Source: JAAZZIT01 sp964480525 (GTDB taxonomy: Bacteria; Bacillota; Clostridia; Oscillospirales; Ruminococcaceae). Taken from it: 64,000 nt of DNA. Under the pieces are notes generated by a model, which saw nothing but the letters and a program-made list of their open reading frames with translations, did not search any database and was not told the origin of the DNA. The position numbers and the translations under genes were made by a program. How positions within the stretch are numbered: the first letter of the stretch is position 1; every line of letters starts with the position of its first letter. The stretch spans positions 3,405 to 67,404 of the forward strand of contig CAYZOV010000009.1 in assembly GCA_964480525.1 (NCBI GenBank), in the 5' to 3' direction. This document shows, one piece after another, positions 7,992 through 16,656 of this stretch.

Positions 7992-8882
7992 ATGTCTAAA
8001 AGAAAAAAGAACATTAACGACCTTAAAGTAAAAGACAAACGCAAGAGAACAGCCGGAAGTCTTGGCGGAGATATTTTCATCTTTGTGTTCCTTTGTTTGT
8101 TGGGTATATTTATGGTATTCCCTCTTTACTATGCAATTATTCAGTCGTTTAAACCTGTTGAAGAACTTTTCGTGTTCCCGCCGAAGCTTTATGTTTTAAG
8201 ACCGACTTTGACTAACTATTCGGATATGTTCAAGGTTGCGTCAAGCTTGTGGGTACCGCTTTCAAGATACATCTTTAACAGCGCATTCATTACTGTAATT
8301 ATTTCCGTAGCAAATATCTTCGTATGTTGCTGTGCAGCATTCCCTCTTGCAAAATGTAAATTTCCGGGGGATAAGATTATTAACAAAATCGTTGTAACAG
8401 CCCTCCTCTTTACATCATCTGCAATGTGGATTATCCAGTTCCTTGTAATGGCTATTATGGGAATTATCGATACATACTTTGCTCTTATTCTCCCGAATAT
8501 CGCAACCGCAATGGGATTGTTCCTTATGCGTCAGAGTATGACAACTATCCACGATTCAATGATTGAAGCCGCAAAGGTTGACGGCGCAGGTCTTTTCAGA
8601 ATTTGTTGGCAGATTGTTATGCCGAACTCAAAACCTGCTCTCATGACGCTTTTGATTTTCGCATTCCAGGGTGCATGGAATATTCAGGGCGGCGCACTTA
8701 TCTATTCCGAAGAATTAAAGACGCTTCCTACAATCATGAACCAGATTGCGGCTTCGGGTATTGCAAGACAGGGTGTTACATTTGCGACAGCAGTTATTCT
8801 TATGATTCCTCCGTTGCTCGTATTCCTTATTGCTCAGAATAACGTTATGGAAACAATGGCTAATTCAGGTATTAAGGACTAA
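7992..8882 (+). CDS. Sugar ABC transporter permease, MalG type (first pair)
   Basis: Partner permease of the CUT1/MalG class, 296 residues. The frame is open further upstream (to 7860) but that part overlaps the MalF gene; ATG 7992 has a strong AAGGGGGGAAAA ribosome site and gives a normal-length protein. A basic N-terminus (K-R-K-K-N-I-N-D) precedes six predicted membrane helices. The EAA motif reads E-A-A-K-V-D-G-A-G-L-F-R-I-C-W-Q-I-V-M-P. It forms the first MalFG pair with the preceding gene. Confidence 0.94.
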   Translation: MSKRKKNINDLKVKDKRKRTAGSLGGDIFIFVFLCLLGIFMVFPLYYAIIQSFKPVEELFVFPPKLYVLRPTLTNYSDMFKVASSLWVPLSRYIFNSAFITVIISVANIFVCCCAAFPLAKCKFPGDKIINKIVVTALLFTSSAMWIIQFLVMAIMGIIDTYFALILPNIATAMGLFLMRQSMTTIHDSMIEAAKVDGAGLFRICWQIVMPNSKPALMTLLIFAFQGAWNIQGGALIYSEELKTLPTIMNQIAASGIARQGVTFATAVILMIPPLLVFLIAQNNVMETMANSGIKD

Positions 8883-8929
8883 TTCGTACAACGATAAAAT
8901 TAAATTTAAGAAAAGGAAACAGGTGATAA

Positions 8930-10540
8930 TTGGTGTCTAAAATGATTAAACGCTTAGTCGGTATCGTGACTGCAATTGCGACAGTCAGCTCCGTGGCAAT
9001 CAGCGCATTTGCAGACGAACCGTACAATACTTACAGCTATGACAATTGGCAGGACCCTATTCCTTCACAGGCAGGATACAGGGTTGACAGAACTGTAACG
9101 GGCAGAGATATGGGACTTGAAGCCCTCTCGGACCCGACAAGCAAGTTCTTTATTTCAAAAAATGAAAATCCGGAGCTTGACGGCCCGACAGACCTCTTTT
9201 TTGAGGACAACACGGAAACATTCTGGGTTTGCGACACAAACAACAACAGAGTTATCCGTCTTGACAGCGACCTTAATATGACAGGTTGCTACAAAACACT
9301 CAGCGGTACGGACGTTGTAAATTTCAGCACGCCGAAAGGCTTGTACGCTAACGTTGACGAAGAAGGCAATACTATATTATATGTAGCCGACAGCGAAAAC
9401 GGCAGAGGTCTTAAACTGAAAATTACAGGCGACACAACCGCAGAAGTTCTTGTTGAATTTAAGAAACCTGATTCGCAGGCGTATTCCGCAGAAGCATTTA
9501 CACCTTCAAAGGTTTTGGCTGACAAAGAAGGCAACGTTTATCTTATTTCAACATCTGTAAACACAGGTGCGTTGAGATATGACAAAAACGGCGTGTTCCA
9601 AGCATTCTTCGGTGCAAATCGTGTTGAAGCTTCGGCAGAAGTTATCGCAAGAAAAGTTTGGAGAGTTTTCGCTTCTGAGGACCAGTTGGAAGCTATGGTC
9701 AGCACAGTTCCTACTGAATTCCACAACTTTGACATTGACCAAGACGGATTTATCTTTACGGTTACTGAATCTGCTAACGTTTCAACGGACGCAGTTAAGA
9801 AACTTAATCCGGCAGGTTACAACATCTGGAATAATGCAGCAGGTAACGAATACGAATTCGGCGACTTTGCATTCAGCTATGAAGAAAGCTCGGCTAAGTC
9901 AACAAAACTTACTGACGTAGTTATCGGCGACAATGAGGTTATTAACCTCCTTGACTACGAAACAGGTCGTGTGTTCCAGTACGACAAAGACGCAAACCTC
10001 TTGTTCATCTTCGGAACAAGGTCTACGCCGTCCGAACAGGAAGGAAGCTTTACAGCACCTAACGCTGTGGAAACTTTCGGCACTAACGTTTACGTTATCG
10101 ACGGTATCAAAAACGACATTACGGTGTTCTCCGAAACAATCTTCGGTTCTTACGTTCATGAAGCTTCAATTCTTAATGTTCAGGGTAAATACACCGAAGC
10201 AAAACCAATCTGGGAAGAAGTAATCAGACGTGACGGCGGTTATACAATGGCACATATCGCATTGGGAAAAGCTGCACTTAACGCAGGCGAATACGAAACC
10301 GCTATGGAATACTTCAAGACTGCTTACGACCAGGAAAACTACGACAAGGCTTACGAATATTACAGAGATGACTTTTTGAGAAGCCACTTTGAGGTTATCG
10401 TAATCGTGCTGTTCGTTCTTATCGTTCTTATCCTTGTTTGGAAGTCGCTTAAAAAACGTGGCAAAGTAAAATCTATCGGAACTTACATTAAGATTCTATT
10501 TTCAAAGATTAAACCTAAAAAAGTAAAGGAGGAAAACTAA
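8930..10540 (+). CDS. Secreted NHL-propeller / TPR protein with C-terminal membrane anchor
   Basis: 536 residues, no enzyme motif. Order: signal peptide (residues 1-29, cleavage near S-A-F-A-D), then a region of about 60-400 with NHL-type propeller blades (for example V-C-D-T-N-N-N-R-V-I-R-L and Y-V-A-D-S-E-N-G-R-G-L), then about two TPR-like helical hairpins (about 415-490, G-K-Y-T-E-A-K-P-I-W-E-E-V), one transmembrane helix (about 495-515) and a strongly basic cytoplasmic tail. The topology puts propeller and TPRs outside the membrane. The TTG at 8930 follows AGGTGAT; ATG 8942 is an alternative. Its place between the MalG and Yip1 genes suggests a scaffold or receptor for the importer. This is inference; the molecular function is unknown. 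Confidence 0.8.
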   Translation: MVSKMIKRLVGIVTAIATVSSVAISAFADEPYNTYSYDNWQDPIPSQAGYRVDRTVTGRDMGLEALSDPTSKFFISKNENPELDGPTDLFFEDNTETFWVCDTNNNRVIRLDSDLNMTGCYKTLSGTDVVNFSTPKGLYANVDEEGNTILYVADSENGRGLKLKITGDTTAEVLVEFKKPDSQAYSAEAFTPSKVLADKEGNVYLISTSVNTGALRYDKNGVFQAFFGANRVEASAEVIARKVWRVFASEDQLEAMVSTVPTEFHNFDIDQDGFIFTVTESANVSTDAVKKLNPAGYNIWNNAAGNEYEFGDFAFSYEESSAKSTKLTDVVIGDNEVINLLDYETGRVFQYDKDANLLFIFGTRSTPSEQEGSFTAPNAVETFGTNVYVIDGIKNDITVFSETIFGSYVHEASILNVQGKYTEAKPIWEEVIRRDGGYTMAHIALGKAALNAGEYETAMEYFKTAYDQENYDKAYEYYRDDFLRSHFEVIVIVLFVLIVLILVWKSLKKRGKVKSIGTYIKILFSKIKPKKVKEEN

Positions 10541-10541
10541 T

Positions 10542-11171
10542 ATGTATGAATTTTCAACACTTGGTTGGTTAAAGCACGTTATTTTCCACCCTTTTGAAGG
10601 CTTTGAGGACTTGAGATGGAAAAAGAAAGGTTCAATCCCTCTTTCAATGTTTATCGTTTTCCTGCTCTTCGTAGCAATGGTTGTTGACAGACAGCTCAAG
10701 GGATTTGCTTTTAACACAGCATACGTTAAGGTGTTTAACGTTGTTCCGCTTTTCGTTCAGTCGGTTGTTTACTTCTTTGTTTGGGTAATCGGCAACTGGG
10801 CAATATGCACACTTTTCGACGGTGAGGGTACACTTAAAAAGATTTGTATTTATTCAGCTTATTCACTTGTTCCGTACATCTTCGGCGTTTATCTTTCAAC
10901 ATTCGTTTCAAACTTCCTTGTTTTGGACGAAGCAATTTGGGTAAACTTCATTTCGTACATCGGACTTGGCTGGTCGGTAATCCTTATGATTTCGGCTATG
11001 AAAGCTGTTCACCAGTATTCATTCACAAAAACTATCGTATCAATCTTGGGAACTTTGATTGCAATGCTTCTTATACTTTTCCTTGCGGTATTGCTCCTTT
11101 CATTGTTCCAACAGGTATATGTATTTGTTTATTCAATCTATACCGAGGTTGCGTACAGAATCAGAGGTTAA
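10542..11171 (+). CDS. Yip1-like integral membrane protein
   Basis: 209 residues with about five transmembrane helices and the look of the bacterial Yip1 family: an N-terminal H-P-F-E-G-F-E-D-L-R motif, then helices with G-N-W-A-I-C-T-L-F-D-G-E-G-T-L-K-K-I and Y-S-L-V-P-Y-I. It starts one base after the stop of the propeller protein, behind AAAGGAGGAAAAC, so translation is tightly coupled. Bacterial Yip1 proteins have no assigned biochemical role. Its position inside a sugar-import operon suggests a membrane partner for the neighbouring secreted proteins. Confidence 0.82.
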   Translation: MYEFSTLGWLKHVIFHPFEGFEDLRWKKKGSIPLSMFIVFLLFVAMVVDRQLKGFAFNTAYVKVFNVVPLFVQSVVYFFVWVIGNWAICTLFDGEGTLKKICIYSAYSLVPYIFGVYLSTFVSNFLVLDEAIWVNFISYIGLGWSVILMISAMKAVHQYSFTKTIVSILGTLIAMLLILFLAVLLLSLFQQVYVFVYSIYTEVAYRIRG

Positions 11172-11194
11172 GAGAAAGGACGGTGTTTTAAATA

Positions 11195-14100
11195 ATGCGT
11201 AAAATGAAAAAAATCATTGTCTTTGCTTTGGTTCTGACGATGCTTATGCCTTTGGGTTCGGCTTTTGCTGACGAAGAATCCGACGTAAACACAGACGTGG
11301 GCGCTTCGACAGGCGACGACGTAACCGCAGAAGGCGAAGAAGATGAGGACGAGGTTGAAGAGGACGAATCAATGGATATCGATTATGATACTACTATTGA
11401 TTATATCAAAACCAATATGTCCCAAATCGGTAAAAACGGCGATTATACCATTTATACCGGTACAACAAAAAACAAAAAAGAACTTCAGAAGCTTATTGAC
11501 GGCGACGCTAAGATAAAGAGCGAAGATTACACAGCCGAAACTTATTCGGTTTATGCACAGGCTCTTGCAAAAGCAAAGACCGTTGACGCAAATGTTCATG
11601 CAACCCAAAGACAGCTTGACGAAGTTTGGATTGAACTTGACAGAGCCCACGAGGGTCTTGTTAAGGTAAACGCAAAGGAAAAGACAACTAAGGTAACAGA
11701 TACAGTTGACAAGTCAAAACTTGAAAAAGCTATTGCTAAACTTGACGCTGACCTTGTTGCGGAAGATTATACGGAATACACTTGGGAAGTTTACCAAAAT
11801 GCTGTAAACAACGCAAACGGTATTATGGCAAAGGCAAACGCTACACAGGAAGAAGTTAATGCCGCAAAAGAAGAACTTGCTTACGCAGAGGATAAACTTA
11901 CTCAGCACAACCCACAGATTATCGCAATCACAAAAACAAAGGACGGCAAAGAAACCATTATGTCAACCTTTGAAGTGGGCGAAGAAGAGGACGGCAGAAT
12001 TATCAGTTCGTCAAAGAAAGGTTTCTGGATTGTAGAAACCGACGTGAACGTTACAAGAGTTTCAAACTTCTTTATGCGACTTCTCAGCGAACTTGTTGAG
12101 GACGCATTTATGTCCGTTGACCTTAAGACAGTATTCTATATGAATACAAAAACTCTGGAAGTTGAAAAGGAATACGATTATGTTTCCGAGGACGCAAACA
12201 ACGGAAGATTGTATGTTTCAGAGGACGGCAGAATGTTGTTCACAACTCTGGAAGGAAACAGACTTCTTGCTGACGTTGAACTTGTTACCGAAAACGCAAA
12301 CTTTAAACTTTATGCCGATTCGGAAACACATAAAGTTGCACTTTATGACATCAAGGCTGATAAGTATTGGTGGAATACGCCTGTAAACCCTTACGGCGAT
12401 AACACAACAATTGACCCGATTAAGGGTACGGCAATGAAATCCGCACAGAGAAACCAGACTGCTTCGGGTCTTGTTCTTGAATACGGCGACCTCAGACAGG
12501 AAAAGAGAAACATCACTTCTCTTTATTCGGCTTCAACTCTTACTTCACCTGTAAAGGGTACGGAAGAATGGAGTATGTCAGGCGACGGTTTGACAATTAC
12601 TTATGATTATAAGGAAGCAGGATTCGTTGTTCCTGTTAAGTACATACTTCACGACGACAGACTTGAAGTTACGGTTGACATCAAGGATATTGTGGAAGTT
12701 GATACAAACGAAGTTGACGGAAAAATCATTACTTCGCTTACACTTGCTCCGTATTTCGGCGCTTCACCTGAAACAGACCTTGCAGGCAACGACGTTGACG
12801 GTTATATGATTGTCCCTGACGGAAGCGGTGCGGTTATCGAATACAACAACGACAAGGAAGGTTATTCTTCTTACTCGCAAACCCTTTACGGACGTGACAA
12901 GACAACAGTTCCGCTTAACGCTCCGAGAGTAACGGAACAGGCTTATTTGCCGGTTGTTGCGACTGTTACGGGAAACACAGGTCTTGTTGCTATTGCAACT
13001 GACGGCAACGGAAACGCTTCGGTAAACGCACAGGTTAGCAAACAGAACAAACAGGCGTTTAATACGGTGTACTTTAAATTCAACCTCCGTGGCAAAGACG
13101 ACTACTACATGGGCGGTACGGACGGTACGAGAATTACGGTGTTTGAAAAGGGCGACATTAAGACCGACAAAATTTCGGTTAGCTATTACCCAATCAGCAC
13201 GGAAGAAACCGACGAAGTAAACTATGCTGATGTTGCTGCGGTTTACAGAAATTACCTTATTAACGAACAGGGTCTTGAAAAGAAAACCGAAAGCAATAAA
13301 TCAAACTTCTACGTTGACCTTTACGGCGGCGTTTTGCAGGAAACCTCGGTTTTCGGTATTCCTGTAGATATGAAAACCGAAGTAACGGGATTTTCACAGG
13401 CAGAAGAAATCCTCAACCAGCTTAACGACGGCGGAGTTAAGGATATTATCGTAAACTATACCGACTGGACTAATAAATCAATGGTCGGAAAAATCTCCAC
13501 AAAGTTCAAACCTGCCGGCGTTTTGGGAGGTATGAGCGATTACGAAGATTTGCAGAAAACAGCGGATTCAATGGGCGCAAAGATTTTCCCATCACTCTCT
13601 AATATGAAAATGATTAGCAGTTCTTGGGGCTATCTTACAATCAATTCTACCGCAATCAGAGTTTCAAACGCACAGTCAAGACAGAGCGAGTACTCAACAG
13701 CTTTCGGTATTGCACTTTCGGGTAAATCCCCTGCACTTTTGACGCCTAACTCGTACACAAAGGTTATGACGCAGATGATTGAAAGCTATACTAAGAAAGA
13801 CGTTAAGAACATCGGATTCGGCGATTATTCAAATACCCTCGTTTCCGACTTCTCAAAGAAGAATTTCTTAGGCAGAGAACAGAACATGGAAAACTTGGTT
13901 GAACAGTACAAAAATGCAAGCGAAACAATGGATAACGTTATTGCAGACGAAGCAAACTCGTACATTATTCCGTATGCAGATTATATTACAAACGTACCTG
14001 TTTATTCAAGCCAGTACAACGTTGTTGACTATGATATTCCATTCTACCAGATGGTAGTACACGGATATGTTCCGTATTCAACAACGGCTATCAACGCAAA

Positions 14101-14458
14101 CTCTAATGCGGAAGAAGTATTCCTCCTTTCACTTGCAAGCGGTTCGGGAATCCATTACGATATGATTTACAAGGAATCTTACGAACTTCTTGATACTGAT
14201 TATGACGAACTCTATTACGCTAACTACGGAAGCTGGATGAATCAGGCAATTAACCAGTATAAAGCAAGTGCGGAAATTCTTTCACAGGTTAGTGATATGA
14301 TTATCACAGATTATCAGATTGACAACGAAACAGGTATTATCAAAACAACTTACAACGATTCTGTAGTTATTACGATTGATACCAAAAATGCAACGGCTGA
14401 CGTAAATGGTACTGAGTACGATTTGAGTTCGGCAATAGAAGGAGGTCTTAACAGATAA
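11195..14458 (+). CDS. Secreted DUF5696 protein with two FIVAR-like repeats
   Basis: 1087 residues. A signal peptide (about residues 1-28, cleavage S-A-F-A-D) is followed by an acidic low-complexity stretch (about 30-60). Two similar helical segments (about 88-155 and 170-240) share the plan L-x-K-x-I-D/L-x-x-D-A ... Y-T-x-E-T-Y/W-x-V-Y ... A-x-A-T-Q-x-x-x-D/N, which is FIVAR-like and common in Gram-positive surface proteins. From about residue 330 to the end is a large beta-rich and then mixed region with the DUF5696 hallmark V-P-D-G-S-G-A-V-I-E-Y. DUF5696 has no demonstrated activity; size and context suggest a glycan-binding or glycoside-hydrolase-like domain (inference). The stop overlaps the next start (TAATG). 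Confidence 0.8.
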   Translation: MRKMKKIIVFALVLTMLMPLGSAFADEESDVNTDVGASTGDDVTAEGEEDEDEVEEDESMDIDYDTTIDYIKTNMSQIGKNGDYTIYTGTTKNKKELQKLIDGDAKIKSEDYTAETYSVYAQALAKAKTVDANVHATQRQLDEVWIELDRAHEGLVKVNAKEKTTKVTDTVDKSKLEKAIAKLDADLVAEDYTEYTWEVYQNAVNNANGIMAKANATQEEVNAAKEELAYAEDKLTQHNPQIIAITKTKDGKETIMSTFEVGEEEDGRIISSSKKGFWIVETDVNVTRVSNFFMRLLSELVEDAFMSVDLKTVFYMNTKTLEVEKEYDYVSEDANNGRLYVSEDGRMLFTTLEGNRLLADVELVTENANFKLYADSETHKVALYDIKADKYWWNTPVNPYGDNTTIDPIKGTAMKSAQRNQTASGLVLEYGDLRQEKRNITSLYSASTLTSPVKGTEEWSMSGDGLTITYDYKEAGFVVPVKYILHDDRLEVTVDIKDIVEVDTNEVDGKIITSLTLAPYFGASPETDLAGNDVDGYMIVPDGSGAVIEYNNDKEGYSSYSQTLYGRDKTTVPLNAPRVTEQAYLPVVATVTGNTGLVAIATDGNGNASVNAQVSKQNKQAFNTVYFKFNLRGKDDYYMGGTDGTRITVFEKGDIKTDKISVSYYPISTEETDEVNYADVAAVYRNYLINEQGLEKKTESNKSNFYVDLYGGVLQETSVFGIPVDMKTEVTGFSQAEEILNQLNDGGVKDIIVNYTDWTNKSMVGKISTKFKPAGVLGGMSDYEDLQKTADSMGAKIFPSLSNMKMISSSWGYLTINSTAIRVSNAQSRQSEYSTAFGIALSGKSPALLTPNSYTKVMTQMIESYTKKDVKNIGFGDYSNTLVSDFSKKNFLGREQNMENLVEQYKNASETMDNVIADEANSYIIPYADYITNVPVYSSQYNVVDYDIPFYQMVVHGYVPYSTTAINANSNAEEVFLLSLASGSGIHYDMIYKESYELLDTDYDELYYANYGSWMNQAINQYKASAEILSQVSDMIITDYQIDNETGIIKTTYNDSVVITIDTKNATADVNGTEYDLSSAIEGGLNR

Positions 14459-15483
14459 TGGAAAACAATATGAATATTGATGAAGTTATGGAAACTCCGG
14501 TTGCAGAAGAAATCGCTCAGGAAAGCGAAGAAATCGCACAGGAAACAAAAACCAAAAAGGAAAAAGCTCCGAAACAGCCAAAGGGTCTTAAAATCCCTTA
14601 CGAAAGAAGAAAAGGTCTTTACGGATACGGATTTATCGCACTTTGGGCTGTGGGAACAATTTACTTCTTCATTTTGCCGGTTATTAAGTCCCTTATTTAT
14701 TCCTTTAACGAAACTCATCCAAAATCGGGATATATGGAACTTAATTTCGTGGGCTGGGGCAACTATGTTGACGCTTTCAGAAAAGACCCTGAATATTCCA
14801 AAAACCTTTTGGAAGTTTTGGGTTCTACAGCCCTCAAAACTCCGTTGATTATCATTTTCTCGGTGTTTATCGCAGTTATTCTTAACCAGAAATTTAAAGG
14901 AAGAACAGCCGCAAGAGCTATCTTCTTCCTGCCTGTAATTATCGCAACAGGTCCTGTTTACGATATTATCAACGGTAATATGTCAACGGGCGGTTACGCA
15001 GGCGGTTCTGAACAGTTCTCAACAATGTTTGAAACAGACCTTGTTGACCAGTTGCTTTCGTTCTTGGGTATTTACAACATTAGTGATAATCTTACGTCGC
15101 TTATTACCACAGTAACAGACGACATTTTTAACATGGTATGGAACGCAGGTATCCAGATTTTGCTGTTCTTGTCAGCATTGCAGAACATTCCTCATTCGGC
15201 TAAGGAAGCCGCACAGATGGAAGGTGCAACGGCTTGGGAATACTTCTGGAAAATCACAGTTCCGTACATCAGCCCTATGCTTATCGCAGCACTTGTTTAT
15301 ACGGTAGTCGATTCGTTCGTTGACCCGTCAAACCCTGTAATGCAACAGGTTTTGTCAAAGGCTGCTAACTGGGAGCATGGCGCTTCGGCGGCAATGGGTT
15401 GGGCGTACTTCGCTATTGTAGGTACGGTTTTGGCAATTGTCGTTGTAATTGTAAACAAGTTCGTTTACTATGAAGTTGAATAA
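14458..15483 (+). CDS. Sugar ABC transporter permease, MalF type (second pair)
   Basis: 341 residues. The first 50 residues are a soluble tail rich in Glu, Gln and Lys (E-E-I-A-Q-E-S-E-E-I-A-Q), longer than in the first MalF homologue. About six membrane helices follow, with the EAA loop E-A-A-Q-M-E-G-A-T-A-W-E-Y-F-W-K-I-T-V-P near residue 248. ATG 14458 overlaps the previous stop by one base (TAATG), so it is translationally coupled to the DUF5696 gene. It forms a second permease pair with the next gene, which shows this operon encodes two importers or one with exchangeable permeases. Confidence 0.93.
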   Translation: MENNMNIDEVMETPVAEEIAQESEEIAQETKTKKEKAPKQPKGLKIPYERRKGLYGYGFIALWAVGTIYFFILPVIKSLIYSFNETHPKSGYMELNFVGWGNYVDAFRKDPEYSKNLLEVLGSTALKTPLIIIFSVFIAVILNQKFKGRTAARAIFFLPVIIATGPVYDIINGNMSTGGYAGGSEQFSTMFETDLVDQLLSFLGIYNISDNLTSLITTVTDDIFNMVWNAGIQILLFLSALQNIPHSAKEAAQMEGATAWEYFWKITVPYISPMLIAALVYTVVDSFVDPSNPVMQQVLSKAANWEHGASAAMGWAYFAIVGTVLAIVVVIVNKFVYYEVE

Positions 15484-15497
15484 AGGGGGGATTAGAA

Positions 15498-16547
15498 TTG
15501 GCTACTAAAAAAGAAGAAAAACAGTTTGAAAAAGAAATGAAGGCTGCGAAGAAAGCAAAGCTTAAAGCTATGAAAGCAGCAGGCATAAAGCCGAATCTGA
15601 CCCCGGAACAAATCAGATACAACAGAAACAAAGCTATCGCAGGCGCAGTTTGGCCTGTGTTCAGAGCGCTTATTCTGTTCGGACTTTGCTTTATTATCCT
15701 TTATCCGCTTATCTTCATGTTCTCAACGGCATTCAGACCAAATGAACAGATGTCTGACCCGTCAATCGTTTGGATTCCAAAGAGTTTGACAATGAGCAAC
15801 ATTAAACAGACTTGGGATATTATGAAATTTGACACAACGGTGCTTAACACAATTAAGCTTAACCTTATTTCGTCAGTTCTTTCAGTTGCTTCGTGCGCTA
15901 TTACAGGATACGGCTTCGCAAGATTTAAGTTCAAGGGAAGAAACGTTCTCTTTGCTATCGTAATCTTGATGATTATCGTTCCGCCGCAGATTACAACTAT
16001 CCCGTTGTTTATCCAGTTCTCGTTCTTCAAGGGTGCAGGTATTGTTAAGTTGTTTGAACCAAAGGGATATATTTCCCTTATCAACAAGGGTATTACAATG
16101 TATGCGCCGGCGTTTTTTGCAAACGGTATCAAGGCAGGTTTGTTTATCTACATCTTCAGACAGTTCTTCAGAGGACTTCCGAAAGAACTTGAGGACGCAG
16201 CTTACTTGGACGGTTGCGGTCCGTTCAAGACCTTTATTAAGGTTATGGCGCCTAACGCAGCTTCGTCATTCTTGACAGTATTCTTGTTCTCAATCGTTTG
16301 GTACTGGAACGACTACTACATTTCGTCGTCGTTCTTCACAAACAACGACACAGTTGCGCTTATGCTTAAAAACCTTGACGCAACCCTCAGAGCCCAGCTC
16401 TTTAACAACCAGTCAATTTCACCAAGACAGATTATCGTATGGCTTGAATCAGGTTGTATTCTTTCTACATTCCCGATTCTGATTATGTACATCTTCTTGC
16501 AGAAATACTTCGTTGAGGGTGTTGAACGTTCAGGTCTTGTTGGCTAA
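15498..16547 (+). CDS. Sugar ABC transporter permease, MalG type (second pair)
   Basis: 349 residues, MalG/CUT1 class, starting at TTG 15498 behind AAAGGGGGG. The N-terminus is a highly basic tail of about 50 residues (K-K-E-E-K-Q-F-E-K-E-M-K-A-A-K-K-A-K), unusual for MalG proteins and complementary in charge to the acidic tail of its MalF partner. Six helices follow, with the EAA motif E-D-A-A-Y-L-D-G-C-G-P-F-K-T-F-I-K-V near residue 230. It is the last gene of the operon, with a terminator behind it. Confidence 0.93.
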   Translation: MATKKEEKQFEKEMKAAKKAKLKAMKAAGIKPNLTPEQIRYNRNKAIAGAVWPVFRALILFGLCFIILYPLIFMFSTAFRPNEQMSDPSIVWIPKSLTMSNIKQTWDIMKFDTTVLNTIKLNLISSVLSVASCAITGYGFARFKFKGRNVLFAIVILMIIVPPQITTIPLFIQFSFFKGAGIVKLFEPKGYISLINKGITMYAPAFFANGIKAGLFIYIFRQFFRGLPKELEDAAYLDGCGPFKTFIKVMAPNAASSFLTVFLFSIVWYWNDYYISSSFFTNNDTVALMLKNLDATLRAQLFNNQSISPRQIIVWLESGCILSTFPILIMYIFLQKYFVEGVERSGLVG

Positions 16548-16568
16548 ACGTTTATAGAAAAACTTTTC

Positions 16569-16605
16569 ACAGTTCCCGACCGCTTCGGTTGGGAGCTGTT
16601 TTTTT
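16569..16605 (+). terminator. Terminator of the transporter operon
   Basis: A long hairpin, ACAGTTCCCGACC / GGTTGGGAGCTGT with a GCTTC loop, is followed by seven T. It ends the plus-strand transporter operon. Confidence 0.92.
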
Positions 16606-16611
16606 GCAAAA

Positions 16612-16643
16612 AATTAACCTCGTCTGCGACAGACGAGGTTTTT
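16612..16643. terminator. Bidirectional terminator between the transporter operon and ydbT
   Basis: The perfect stem CCTCGTCTG / CAGACGAGG with a CGA loop (16618-16638) has T-runs on both strands. On the minus strand it lies just beyond the ydbT stop and should end the ydbST transcript. Confidence 0.8.
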
Positions 16644-16656
16644 GTGTTTTGTTAAA

